64,000 bases of DNA, taken from NCBI GenBank assembly GCA_049241565.1, contig JBMLQL010000064.1, positions 13,704-77,703 of the forward strand, given 5' to 3'. The notes under the pieces were generated by a model. It was not told the origin of the DNA, ran no database searches, and saw only the letters and a program-made list of their open reading frames with translations. This DNA is from DZBG01 sp049241565 (lineage in GTDB: Bacteria > Bdellovibrionota > Bacteriovoracia > Bacteriovoracales > Bacteriovoracaceae). Shown here piece after piece: positions 9,173 to 18,197 of the stretch; position 1 is the stretch's first letter; the number at the start of each line of letters is the position of its first letter. The translations under genes and the position numbers were made by a program.

Positions 9173-9688
9173 ATGCTAAAGAAGCTAAAGTTTCAATCAT
9201 CCTCATTTTTTGACAGTGATAAAGAAGTCTCCGATCCGCAGAAAAAAGAGCGGCTTGAGGCCTTTTATCAAACTTTTGACTTCTTTGATCTCATCAAACA
9301 GTGGCCTGAAATCGTGGGCCCAATGCTAGGGCAGAATACCTCTCCCTTACGTATTAAAGGGGATAGTCTGTTTGTTGTCACTAAACATGCGGCTTTTGCC
9401 CAACAGCTGAATTTTCTCACAGAGATCATCAAAGAAAAAATTTTTCAAACTTTTCCTAAACTCCGCTCGATTATTAAAAAAGTGGTCTATGAAACGAATC
9501 CGCATTTTTTTAAAGAAATCGAAACAAAACAAGTCGAGCAAAAAGCAAAACCAGCTCCTATTCACCCTATGTCCCCTCAATACCGAAAGGCCAAGGCCGA
9601 AGCCGAACAACTATTCAATCACCTTGAAGATGCTGAATTTAGGGCCTCAATGATTTCTATCTATATTCAGGCCCACACACAGACATAA
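9173..9688 (+). CDS. DciA-like (DUF721) protein
   Basis: This 171-residue protein has the DUF721 core: WPEIVGPMLGQNTSPLRIKGDSLFVVTKHAAFAQQLNFLTEIIKEKI in the middle, matching the family's W-x-x-x-x-G and L-x-V-x-x-x-x-x-x-x-A/W-x-x-x-L pattern, then a charged C-terminal tail. DciA proteins of this family load the replicative helicase in bacteria without DnaC. The gene is divergent from lptE with only 11 bases between start codons. A TAGGT sequence just upstream is a weak ribosome site. The 3' end overlaps the convergent trmN6-like gene by 22 bases. Confidence 0.75.
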   Translation: MLKKLKFQSSSFFDSDKEVSDPQKKERLEAFYQTFDFFDLIKQWPEIVGPMLGQNTSPLRIKGDSLFVVTKHAAFAQQLNFLTEIIKEKIFQTFPKLRSIIKKVVYETNPHFFKEIETKQVEQKAKPAPIHPMSPQYRKAKAEAEQLFNHLEDAEFRASMISIYIQAHTQT

Positions 9689-10224
9689 ATCAGATTTTCA
9701 TTTTGAGAATAGACCTTAAAACGTGTACACAAAGACTCGAGCGTTTTAAGTGTTTTTTCATCTGCTCGAAGTGAGAGCCAAGCTTCTCCTGAGGGAGAAA
9801 GGGTGTTCTGAATCAAATGAAGAAGAATAGAGAGATTATCCTTAGTCCATGTTCGGCATATCTGCTTGTTAAGATTTGGTGAGAGTCGTCCCTCACCTTC
9901 ATAAAAATAAGGCGGATTAGAAAGAATCAGGTCAAACTTTTTACTAAAATGAACTTCTGAGAAAGGAGCGATGATAATCTCGGCTTTCATCTTAAAAAGT
10001 TCGAGATTGTCTTGAAGATAAGGAAGAAATTCTTCTTGGGCCTCAACTAAAGTGAGTTCATGACTTTGCCCCAGGCAGAACTCAATACCTAAAACACCAC
10101 ACCCCGCCCCTAAATCGAGCACTGATTCTGGAGAAAAGTTCAGATGAGTTTTAACAAAATGGATAAGCTTTGTTGAGTCTTCGTTAAATCGGTAGAAGTC
10201 AGGTTGTTTATAGTCCATCTTCAT
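9667..10224 (-). CDS. TrmN6-like tRNA/N6-adenine methyltransferase
   Basis: The 185-residue enzyme starts with the family-specific block QPDFYRFNEDSTKLIHF, then motif I DLGAGCGVLG (37-46) and the adenine-N6 motif NPPY (103-106) followed by a GxGR segment. This is the arrangement of TrmN6 (YfiC), which methylates A37 of tRNA-Val; small release-factor-type or rRNA methylases share NPPY, but the N-terminal YRF block favours TrmN6. It starts 17 bases inside the end of the upstream GYF_2 protein gene, so the two are translationally coupled. Confidence 0.78.
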   Translation of the reverse strand: MKMDYKQPDFYRFNEDSTKLIHFVKTHLNFSPESVLDLGAGCGVLGIEFCLGQSHELTLVEAQEEFLPYLQDNLELFKMKAEIIIAPFSEVHFSKKFDLILSNPPYFYEGEGRLSPNLNKQICRTWTKDNLSILLHLIQNTLSPSGEAWLSLRADEKTLKTLESLCTRFKVYSQNENLIYVCVWA

Positions 10225-11992
10225 AAGACATTATCTTTTTAACCATCTCTTCGTTAATATTACCCATTTCAATCAAGTGAAATAATGAAATCCACCAATA
10301 AGATTCATCCTGAAAAAGCTTTATATAAAGCTGTCTTTTGAGTTTAATTTCTGAGAGCCCCTTGCTTTGATAGAAAGTCTCAAGCACCGGATCTTCATGG
10401 GCCATAAATTGAAAATAGAGCTGACTCTCCGTTGACGGATCTTCGAAATAAGGACTTAGGATGTGAACTTTTTCATTCTTAGGCAGCTGATAAAACTCAT
10501 CAAAAAAATACCAATACCAAGGAAAATCTTTAGAAGCTCGATTAAGAACATCTTTACGAATCCATTCCCTTCTTTTTTTTGAGCTTCCCATCTTATAGCG
10601 AAGATACCAGGCGAAATCACCTGTTCTTTTTTGATAAACTTTTAGTTTTATTTTTTCGAGCAATTGATCATTATCAAAATACTGCTCGGCCACTTCTCGA
10701 AGATTTTCATCATTAAAAAAATCAAACATATATTTTGAGAAAAACTGAAAATTTGTTCTATCAGCGGGATGCTTTGAAAGTCGTTCAAAAATTTTATCCA
10801 TCCGAAGAGAAATGGCATCTGACCATATATTCTTCTCGTAAGGATATTTACTCCAGTAAATAAAAGGTGATGTTTTATAGATCATGGCCAGAAGCAAGTC
10901 AGATTGGGCCACGTTACCCAAGAGAAGATAGAGGTAACTTTGAAGAATTCTTTCAGGCAAATGAGTCTCATCAAGATCATTAATAATACTGACGATCTTT
11001 ACCTTCTGGTCTGGAGCGGTAATAAGATTAAACCCTGAATTGAGAAGATTATCTAAAAAGGCGAGTTGCTCAATTTGTTTCGCCGTTGGACTCACTCTTT
11101 TTTTCTGTCCCTGCTCTTTAAGCCAGCGTTTGACAGGATGGCCAGCCTCCAGAGGAAGAACACAATCCCTCACTCTCTTAAGAAAGCTCTCATTATGCTG
11201 ATCCTGAGGATAAAGAATAATACCAAGCTGAGTGACTTCATCATTAAGCTTAGCACAGTCCAGAGTCTCTGTTTTCATCACAGAGATAATCCGTAGCCCC
11301 TCTAGGCTTAAAAGTGGTCGAAAAACAATATTATCAATTTCAACAGTCTGATCTAAGAAAGGCTTTTTTTTTTCCACTTCTGGCGAAGTCTGAGCATGAG
11401 CTGAAGGAATAAATTCAACAGCAGATAGAGAAGTCATGATCGTCTTTCTGAAATAAATCAATAATAACAATAGGACGAAGGTGAAAATCCCAAAGTACTT
11501 AATAAAGCTATGATCTTTTTTAACGAGAACTTTCGTTGATGATTTCTTAACAATCTTAGAAGTTGTTATTTTTTTTTTGTTCTGACCAAGGTCATGAACT
11601 GGGACATGCTGATGAACAATCTCTGGCCCCTTCTCTGGTTCAGGATCATCAATCACTGGTGGAGGGGTATCATCTTGAAGGTCTTTCAAATTAAGAGATT
11701 TTCCTACAAGAGTCACATCATCCTCAGGTCTTTCTGGTACTCTATGCGAGCTCTCATCACTTGTGAGAACATCTTTGGCTTCACTGATAGGATTAAAAGT
11801 CTGAGACTTATTACCTAAAAGATATTTTTCGATAAGATCTTTTTCACGAATGAAAAACCAAAATCCATTGGCCGAACAAACTTCATCATCACCTTTGATT
11901 GAACCATTCTTATAAAGTTCAATCACCTTGTCTTTTGAGACCGGCCCCAAGATATGATTTGATTTTGTTCTGATCAACCAGTTTTTATTCAT
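10208..11992 (-). CDS. Membrane-anchored protein with N-terminal GYF_2-like domain
   Basis: This 594-residue protein begins with a GYF_2-type module (residues about 3-58: WLIRTKSNHILGPVSKDKVIELYKNGSI..., with the GP turn and a Trp-Phe near the end). A long acidic, proline-rich linker follows, then a basic stretch, and one membrane segment (about 168-185, IFTFVLLLLLIYF). The rest is helical with no recognised domain and would lie in the periplasm if the N-terminus is cytoplasmic. It follows mlaD by three bases, so it belongs to the mla operon, but its role is unknown. Confidence 0.65.
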   Translation of the reverse strand: MNKNWLIRTKSNHILGPVSKDKVIELYKNGSIKGDDEVCSANGFWFFIREKDLIEKYLLGNKSQTFNPISEAKDVLTSDESSHRVPERPEDDVTLVGKSLNLKDLQDDTPPPVIDDPEPEKGPEIVHQHVPVHDLGQNKKKITTSKIVKKSSTKVLVKKDHSFIKYFGIFTFVLLLLLIYFRKTIMTSLSAVEFIPSAHAQTSPEVEKKKPFLDQTVEIDNIVFRPLLSLEGLRIISVMKTETLDCAKLNDEVTQLGIILYPQDQHNESFLKRVRDCVLPLEAGHPVKRWLKEQGQKKRVSPTAKQIEQLAFLDNLLNSGFNLITAPDQKVKIVSIINDLDETHLPERILQSYLYLLLGNVAQSDLLLAMIYKTSPFIYWSKYPYEKNIWSDAISLRMDKIFERLSKHPADRTNFQFFSKYMFDFFNDENLREVAEQYFDNDQLLEKIKLKVYQKRTGDFAWYLRYKMGSSKKRREWIRKDVLNRASKDFPWYWYFFDEFYQLPKNEKVHILSPYFEDPSTESQLYFQFMAHEDPVLETFYQSKGLSEIKLKRQLYIKLFQDESYWWISLFHLIEMGNINEEMVKKIMSYEDGL

Positions 11993-11995
11993 TTG

Positions 11996-13375
11996 TTACC
12001 TTGCGGCCAGACCAATAAGCGCTGCTAAATCTTGATCGCTAAACCTTAATCCTAAGCTAATAGTGGCTGCGCGCTGACCGTAACTTGAAGCAAGATCCTC
12101 TCCAGTAATTCTTGTAAAAAGAACGTTCCAAAGTTTGACTTCACCAATAAGACGAACCTGAGGTCCAACATTTTCTTGGTAATCAAAAACTTCAAGTCCG
12201 GTACGAAGACCCCAGTCTGGGAAATGGTAATCTAATCCTACCCCCCCCTTGGACTCGATAAGACCAGCACGAAGACCAAATCTTTGAATACGACGTCCAA
12301 TTTGAAGGTTAAATTTGTAAGCTGAGTCATCAATTTTACGTGTTCTTGTTTTTGACTCCGCCCCACCGTTAGTCGATGTAAAGGTTGTCGTTTCATCTTC
12401 AACCTGGGCGCCAAAATCTTGGTTCACAATACCCACCCGAAAAAATCTCTCCGGTGCCGGATAAATATCAAGATTAAATTGAGTCACTGACCCACCGTCT
12501 GTATTTAATCCACTAAAGAGTGAAACATCCGCTTCGATATTATTAATCCGGTTCACAAGACGATTCACACTAGAAAGAGTTTGAGAAACTTGATCCACAA
12601 CGGCGTCATCACGAAGAAGTTTACCGACTGTTCCTTTTCCTTCCTTAAGATCAGCAATAATAACTTTAAGATCACCTACGGCCGCATCGGCCTTATCAAG
12701 AATAGGTCCGATTTTTGAAAGATCAGACATTAAAGAATCACGCTGATAACGATCTGTCTCATAAGCAAGCTGCTGAGAGATGGCCGAGATGTCATCCACA
12801 ATTTTATTAATTTTTTCTTCGTTACCAGTTGTGAGTCGCTTCAATGAAGCAGTGAGATCATTCACGTTGGCGACGATTTTTTTCATCATATTCTCGCCCT
12901 GCTCATCTCGAAGAGACTCTTTCACAGTTTGAGCAATATCTTTTACTTCTTTCATCACTTCTGAGGCGTCTTTAGCAAGTTCCTCAAATCCTTCGCCACC
13001 TTTCGAGGGAACAAGAGCTCCTTCCGGCAGTCTTTCAGCATTAGGATCACCAAGATTTACATCTAAAAACTTATCACCTAAAAATCCAACACTCTTAATT
13101 TTTAAGACTGAATTTTTAGTCATTTTAATTTTATCGAGCATCTCAAAAGTGACGACTGCTTCAGAACCTTCAAGTTCGATAGACTTGATTTTTCCGGCAT
13201 TAATCCCAGCGACTTTAATCGAAGACTTCTCAACGATACCAGAAGCATCTTTGAGTACAGTTTTATAAGTGACGTAGTCACCGAAACCAGATTGGTTTGC
13301 CGTAATTTTTAATGAGACCGCTGTCACTGCTACGAGAGCACCTAGGGCCAATAATCCAACTTTAAGAGGGTTCAA
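11996..13375 (-). CDS. mlaD: MlaD/MCE-domain protein with extra C-terminal beta-rich domain
   Basis: An N-terminal membrane anchor (about 5-22) leads into an MCE domain (about 36-112: DASGIVEKSSIKVAGINAGKI..., ending in KSVGFLGDKFLDV). A long helical stretch to about 285 follows, then about 170 residues of alternating amphipathic strands ending in LGLRFSDQDLAALIGLAAR. MCE proteins bind and shuttle phospholipids between the two membranes. E. coli MlaD is about 183 residues; this one is 459. The terminal strand-rich domain could contact or enter the outer membrane. It follows mlaF by 56 bases. No mlaC or mlaB is seen nearby. Confidence 0.85.
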   Translation of the reverse strand: MNPLKVGLLALGALVAVTAVSLKITANQSGFGDYVTYKTVLKDASGIVEKSSIKVAGINAGKIKSIELEGSEAVVTFEMLDKIKMTKNSVLKIKSVGFLGDKFLDVNLGDPNAERLPEGALVPSKGGEGFEELAKDASEVMKEVKDIAQTVKESLRDEQGENMMKKIVANVNDLTASLKRLTTGNEEKINKIVDDISAISQQLAYETDRYQRDSLMSDLSKIGPILDKADAAVGDLKVIIADLKEGKGTVGKLLRDDAVVDQVSQTLSSVNRLVNRINNIEADVSLFSGLNTDGGSVTQFNLDIYPAPERFFRVGIVNQDFGAQVEDETTTFTSTNGGAESKTRTRKIDDSAYKFNLQIGRRIQRFGLRAGLIESKGGVGLDYHFPDWGLRTGLEVFDYQENVGPQVRLIGEVKLWNVLFTRITGEDLASSYGQRAATISLGLRFSDQDLAALIGLAAR

Positions 13376-13431
13376 CGAATTTTACTCCATCAAAATTCTA
13401 ATACTTATCTATTGATCATAACCGATTCCGG

Positions 13432-14172
13432 CTACAACTCAAGAAATCTACGTATGGTCGGATTTTCCGATTTTTTGAATGTTTCCACATCCAAATGCTC
13501 AACTACTCTCCCTTTCTCTAGGAAGATAATATAGTCTGAGTACTTCAGGGTGGCGTGAATATCATGGGAAATAATAACTGAAGTAAATTGTCGGTCTTCA
13601 TTTCTTTTGGCCGTGTCCACAATCAGATCATAAACCACATGGGTAGTAATAGGATCAAGACCTGAAGTGGGCTCATCATAAAGCATGATCTGCGGCTCTA
13701 AGGCCAGAGCACGGGCCAGCCCCACTCTTTTTCTCATCCCTCCAGAAAGTTCAGACGGAAGACGGTAAGCCGCTTCTTTTTGAATTCCAGTGGCGGCCAA
13801 GAGATCAAGTACCTTGGTTTTAATTTCTGGCTCTTTTAATTTTGTAAACTCTCTTAAAGGAAAGGCCACATTCTCAAATGAAGTTAAAAAATCAAACAAG
13901 GCGGCATACTGAAAAACCATCCCAAAGTTTTTTCGAAACTCACGAAGCCCCATATCATGGAGTTCATTAATTTTAGTTCCAAGAACTAAAACATCTCCCT
14001 CAGTCACTTCAGTTAGTCCCATAATGATTTTCATGAGAGTAGACTTCCCGGCCCCTGAAAAACCAAGAATAGTGGTGATTTTTCCGCGATGAATGCCAAA
14101 ATTCAAATCAGAAAGAACTTTTGTCTCTCCGTATGTTTTTTGAACATTTTTAAATTCGATGGCGTAATCCAT
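13432..14172 (-). CDS. mlaF: MlaF-type ABC transporter ATPase
   Basis: The 246-residue ATPase has Walker A GFSGAGKST (37-45), a Q-loop at VFQYAALF, signature LSGGM (142-146) with RKRVGLARAL, Walker B IMLYDEP (162-168) and the switch histidine in IISHD. The variant signature LSGGMRKR and the DPITTHVVYDLI segment are typical of the MlaF/Ttg2A family that powers phospholipid transport. Its ATG overlaps the mlaE stop by one base (TAATG), so the two subunits are coupled. Confidence 0.93.
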   Translation of the reverse strand: MDYAIEFKNVQKTYGETKVLSDLNFGIHRGKITTILGFSGAGKSTLMKIIMGLTEVTEGDVLVLGTKINELHDMGLREFRKNFGMVFQYAALFDFLTSFENVAFPLREFTKLKEPEIKTKVLDLLAATGIQKEAAYRLPSELSGGMRKRVGLARALALEPQIMLYDEPTSGLDPITTHVVYDLIVDTAKRNEDRQFTSVIISHDIHATLKYSDYIIFLEKGRVVEHLDVETFKKSENPTIRRFLEL

Positions 14173-14960
14173 TATAAAATCTTCGATAAAAAGTTAGTTA
14201 AAAAGAAATCCACAATAAGAACGATAACCATTCCCCAAACCACGGCCATATTTGTTCCGCGTCCTACACCTTCAGCTCCACCGCTAACTTTAAAACCATG
14301 GTAAGTGCCAATGATGCCAATCAGGTAACCAAAAACAAATCCTTTAATCAATCCTTCCGCAATCATACTCAGTTTCATGAAGTCACCCACTTTCATCGTG
14401 TACATGACATCATCAATGCCGAGGACTTTAACACCAATAAACCATGAGCCAAGATGACCAATGAAAAGAAAAATTCCTGTCAGCAGAGGCATAGATAACA
14501 TTGCTGCGAGAATTCGAGGAACGGCGAGATATTGATAACTATTGATACCCATCACTTCGAGAGCATCAACTTGCTCAGTCACTTTCATGGTTCCGATCTG
14601 TGCGGCCATGGCAGCTCCACATCGACCGGCCACAACAAGACCGGTAAAAACGGGAGCTAACTCTTTGGCCAGAGAAATAAGAACAAGCGGGCCAATGAGT
14701 GTATCAATATTCATGAAAGTAAAACCAAGATAGATTTGAAGAGCAAAAACCATTCCGGTAAATCCAGCAGTGAGTCCCACGATGAAAAGAGACTTGTTTC
14801 CGATGAAATACATTTGATCCCAAAGGAGTTTCCACCGAAAAGGAGGTTTGATCGCCCAAAAGGCAGTGATAAACATGTACTGAGTGAACTCACCCAGGCC
14901 ATTGATGGTGTCTAAAATCGACTGACCTAATTGTTCTATCCAATTTTTAATATAGACCAT
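14172..14960 (-). CDS. mlaE: MlaE-type ABC transporter permease
   Basis: This 262-residue membrane protein has the MlaE/DUF140 pattern: an amphipathic N-terminal helix, several hydrophobic segments, and the signature block ELAPVFTGLVVAGRCGAAMAAQIGTMKVTEQVDALEVMGI, where the coupling helix meets MlaF. It forms the membrane channel of the MCE lipid transporter. It starts three bases after the alr stop and overlaps mlaF by one base, placing alr, mlaE, mlaF and mlaD in one transcript. Confidence 0.95.
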   Translation of the reverse strand: MVYIKNWIEQLGQSILDTINGLGEFTQYMFITAFWAIKPPFRWKLLWDQMYFIGNKSLFIVGLTAGFTGMVFALQIYLGFTFMNIDTLIGPLVLISLAKELAPVFTGLVVAGRCGAAMAAQIGTMKVTEQVDALEVMGINSYQYLAVPRILAAMLSMPLLTGIFLFIGHLGSWFIGVKVLGIDDVMYTMKVGDFMKLSMIAEGLIKGFVFGYLIGIIGTYHGFKVSGGAEGVGRGTNMAVVWGMVIVLIVDFFLTNFLSKIL

Positions 14961-14963
14961 AAT

Positions 14964-16067
14964 TTATGATACAGAATAAATTCGAGGAACGCGACTACTG
15001 ACCGCACAGAGAAGCTGATAAGAGATGGTTTTCATCTGATCTGCTATATCAACTATCACTTTGGGGTCATGGTTCCACAACTCTATTATTTCTGATGCCT
15101 TTATATTGGGAAAATCTGCTGTTTTAAAAAATAAAAAACTAAGATCCATATTCACACGTGCAAAAAGCTGACAAGCAGCTCCCTTCACCGTGAGACGAGT
15201 TCCGCTAGCATAAGTGAGAACACCATCTCCATACCCCAAGGGAAGAATCACCACAACGCCATCGTCTCCGGCCACATGATTACCGTAGCCCACGGGCGTT
15301 CCCTTTTTAATCTCCATGACCTTCATCACTTTAGACTGAAGCATGGAAATATTATGGCCACCGTTCTCAGCTCCCGCATACATCATGATGCCAGGACGGA
15401 CAAAACTCTCCTCAACACCAAAGCGTTGTGAAATGGCCCCAGAATTGGCCACTGAAGTTGTTTTAATTGAAAGACCTTGAGATTCAAAAAAGGCTTTTGC
15501 TTCCTTGAACATTTCGTACTGACGGTGAGTGCGGTCTCCCGCTTTCAATTTCATATCTGCACAAGCAAAGTGAGTCATCAGATGTTCAATTTCAAAACGA
15601 TTATTTTTTTTGAGAACCGAGACAAGATCTCTCCACTCCTCTTTACTTACACCTAAGCGATTCATTCCTGTGTTGAGTTTGATCACCAGAGGTAATCTTT
15701 TAAAGCTCATATCCTCCACGACTCTTTTCACATCAGTGACTTGATGAAGGACGGGAAGAACATCGTGATAAAGATAAAACTGTGAATACTCTGGATGCAA
15801 AATTTCAGTATCAGAGAAAACATAAACCCTGGCCGGGAATGCAGGCTCGTCTTTAATCAATGTCATCGCCTCACCGAGAGAGGCGACACCTATTTGCTGA
15901 ATTTTTAATTCATGGGCCAGAAACTTTGCCACAGGTAAAAGCCCATGCCCATAAGCATTGGCCTTCACCATAGGAAGAATTTGGCTCGCCGGAGCGAGAC
16001 TCTGAATATGCTTAATATTTTCCGCGAGTAACGGAAAACTCACGATTAGTTGAGAACTATGTCGCAT
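14964..16067 (-). CDS. alr: Alanine racemase
   Basis: The 367-residue enzyme has the PLP-lysine motif VKANAYGHG with Lys35, the KLNTGMNRLG segment, RPGIMMYAGA with the conserved Arg, and the GYGDG tyrosine that acts as second base. Alr interconverts L- and D-alanine for peptidoglycan. It lies five bases after an unknown regulatory-looking gene and three before mlaE, so envelope precursor supply and lipid transport share an operon here. Length and motifs are normal for the family. Confidence 0.93.
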   Translation of the reverse strand: MRHSSQLIVSFPLLAENIKHIQSLAPASQILPMVKANAYGHGLLPVAKFLAHELKIQQIGVASLGEAMTLIKDEPAFPARVYVFSDTEILHPEYSQFYLYHDVLPVLHQVTDVKRVVEDMSFKRLPLVIKLNTGMNRLGVSKEEWRDLVSVLKKNNRFEIEHLMTHFACADMKLKAGDRTHRQYEMFKEAKAFFESQGLSIKTTSVANSGAISQRFGVEESFVRPGIMMYAGAENGGHNISMLQSKVMKVMEIKKGTPVGYGNHVAGDDGVVVILPLGYGDGVLTYASGTRLTVKGAACQLFARVNMDLSFLFFKTADFPNIKASEIIELWNHDPKVIVDIADQMKTISYQLLCAVSSRVPRIYSVS

Positions 16068-16072
16068 AATAA

Positions 16073-17506
16073 TTAAAGTGTCAGCCCGCGAGATCTTTCT
16101 CTTTTTATAGGATTGATCGCAAATTCTGTTTCACTCGCCTCGTTCCAATCTTTCTCCATTACACGTAAACAATACTGAGCTGAGGCCGGAAGTAATTTAA
16201 TCTGCGGATAAATTTCAGATCCTAGAACCTGAGCATCATCTTCAAAAAATCTCCAATAAGAAAATTGTCTGAGAATAGTTTGAATACGAATATGTTCTGC
16301 CTCTAATTTTTCTTTTTCAACGAAGACAACAATTTGTCCAGGACCAAGCACACTTAAACGAGATGATTGATCGAGCTTCTGAGTTAGTGAACTGAAAAAT
16401 TCATGATAGAAAGCACTCCAGTAGAAGCGATTATTCTGGCGACGCTTAATCGTTTGAAGAAGTGAAGTCATAGAGATAAAGATAATTTTTCCACTCTCTT
16501 CACCGGCCTGAGCTTGCCAGCGATCCATCAGCTCCATGGCTTCCCACATCGGAATAGCTTGAGTTGTCATTACTGGACGATTCTCTTGAAGACGAACCTG
16601 GCGATAGATCTGAGTCAGCATCAATTCAAAAACTTCCCAAGGGAAAAACTCTTCTTCATTTTTAACTGTCTCAATAAAGATCAAAGATTCTGGATTAATA
16701 TCTGATCCATGAAGCTTAATTACTTTCGGTTCAGTTTCAAAAAGATCATTGGCCACTTGAAAGGCCATATCTTGAGCAAAAAATTCAATTCCCTGAGTAT
16801 TTGTTTGTCCTAACCAAAGTGAAGGGAAAGGAACAAAATTTTTCTTATGCATTTCTGGCGCAATAAGTTTTTGACCATTTTGAGAAAGTTCATAAAAACC
16901 GAAATTCTTGATCATTTCCCAATTTGAAAATTTATGCGACAGGGCCTGTTGAAACTCGCCCACTGATGTTTTTGTTTCAAGATCTGAAAGGAACTCGCGA
17001 ATAAATTTGAATGAGGCCTGAAATGTTTCGGCCTTATGTCTCTCTGTCAAAAGACGACCACTACGGGCCTGAAGACGAGTGACTCTTTCTTTAAGATCAT
17101 TCATCTCTGATCGATGCGCTTTCTCACGACGGGCCGACTCAATCAATTGTCCCATCTGTAATCCAAGAGTCATGTCTTGGTGAAGGTACGCCATTGGTGC
17201 TAATCCCAATGTTGATTGTAATAAAATCTTGGTCGATTCCTTTGAAAAGAAAGCGTAGTTCAATTGTTTGCTTATCACTTTGGGATGATTCTTAAATTGA
17301 ATCGGTCCTGAACTCATGCGAGTCACATCGATAATAGAAATATCTGGTGTCTCAATATTGACAGCAACCCAATACTCATCAAGAGTTTGGTAAAGATGAG
17401 CGAAGATTCCTTGATGACGGAGAGAGGAAGTCATCTCCTTAGCGGCCTGTAGATCATCAATTAAGATGGCCACTGTTAAATCAGATCCATGATTTGTGGT
17501 TTGCAT
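16073..17506 (-). CDS. Unknown protein with degenerate receiver-like N-terminus
   Basis: I do not recognise a full-length family for this 477-residue protein. The first 120 residues look like a response-regulator receiver fold: VAILIDDLQAAKEMTSSLRHQGI, then DISIIDVTRM where the phospho-Asp would be, then ISKQLNYAFFSKES. The usual acidic pocket is incomplete. A charged coiled coil follows (about 125-165), then a mixed region containing the FIxxxF segment and an SMTSLLQTIKRRQNNRFYW block that may be a diverged GAF or signalling domain. It heads the alr-mla operon, which hints at a regulatory or scaffold role; that is inference. Confidence 0.55.
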   Translation of the reverse strand: MQTTNHGSDLTVAILIDDLQAAKEMTSSLRHQGIFAHLYQTLDEYWVAVNIETPDISIIDVTRMSSGPIQFKNHPKVISKQLNYAFFSKESTKILLQSTLGLAPMAYLHQDMTLGLQMGQLIESARREKAHRSEMNDLKERVTRLQARSGRLLTERHKAETFQASFKFIREFLSDLETKTSVGEFQQALSHKFSNWEMIKNFGFYELSQNGQKLIAPEMHKKNFVPFPSLWLGQTNTQGIEFFAQDMAFQVANDLFETEPKVIKLHGSDINPESLIFIETVKNEEEFFPWEVFELMLTQIYRQVRLQENRPVMTTQAIPMWEAMELMDRWQAQAGEESGKIIFISMTSLLQTIKRRQNNRFYWSAFYHEFFSSLTQKLDQSSRLSVLGPGQIVVFVEKEKLEAEHIRIQTILRQFSYWRFFEDDAQVLGSEIYPQIKLLPASAQYCLRVMEKDWNEASETEFAINPIKRERSRGLTL

Positions 17507-17573
17507 ATCGGTCCTCCATGGCCTAGTCAGCTTTCTTGTAAAATGCTATCCTGCGCAGAGGGACTTCGACAAC

Positions 17574-18119
17574 TTATGTGTGAAAGAACTCCTCTAAAAA
17601 AGTGACTACTTGAGAACGAAGCTCACCTATTGTCCCCTTATTATTCCACCGAGTACCGACTTTCCCAAAAATCGTCTGTCTTTCCTGATAAATTCGACGC
17701 AATTCCATCTCCCCTAGCTTAAGCAGCGGACGGGGTTCTTGCTCACTATCCAGTTTTAATCGCTCTAAACAGATCTCAAAGGGAGCCTCGAGATGAACCC
17801 ATTTCAAACTGCGACTACTCCCATAAAGCTCCCAAAGCATGGGAGTGAGAGTTCCACCTCCCAAGGCCAGAACCGCTGGAGACTCTTCTTTGAGAAAAGA
17901 CTCAAAGGCCTGACGTTCTCGTTTTCGGAATTCTTCCCAGCCAAGATGCTCAATCAACTCGGCCAGGGTTTTCATCTTAGGTTTGGAGTTTTTAAGGATC
18001 AGATCATCCAAATCTTGGATAACGGTCAGTCGCCCTTCTTGATCCCAATCTCTGATAAGGGTCAGCGCCGTGCTCTTTCCGGCCCCAGAAAACCCACAAA
18101 TTAGAATTTTTTTACTCAT
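17574..18119 (-). CDS. aroK: Shikimate kinase
   Basis: From the ATG at 18119 the product is 181 residues and starts MSKKILICGFSGAGKST, with the P-loop at 9-17. A TTG seven codons upstream (18140) is possible but leaves an odd leader before the first strand; neither has a clear ribosome site. The DLDD acidic pair, the RERQAFESFL segment, LALGGGTL (GGG shikimate-binding loop) and a lid arginine in EQEPRPLL identify shikimate kinase, step five of the shikimate pathway. aroC lies elsewhere in this window (41 kb). Confidence 0.85.
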   Translation of the reverse strand: MSKKILICGFSGAGKSTALTLIRDWDQEGRLTVIQDLDDLILKNSKPKMKTLAELIEHLGWEEFRKRERQAFESFLKEESPAVLALGGGTLTPMLWELYGSSRSLKWVHLEAPFEICLERLKLDSEQEPRPLLKLGEMELRRIYQERQTIFGKVGTRWNNKGTIGELRSQVVTFLEEFFHT

Positions 18120-18197
18120 AAATGATTCACTGCTTTTCAAATGGTTCGATCTTTAATAATTAAACCTTGTTTTGTTTTAACTAAAAAGGTGAATTTC

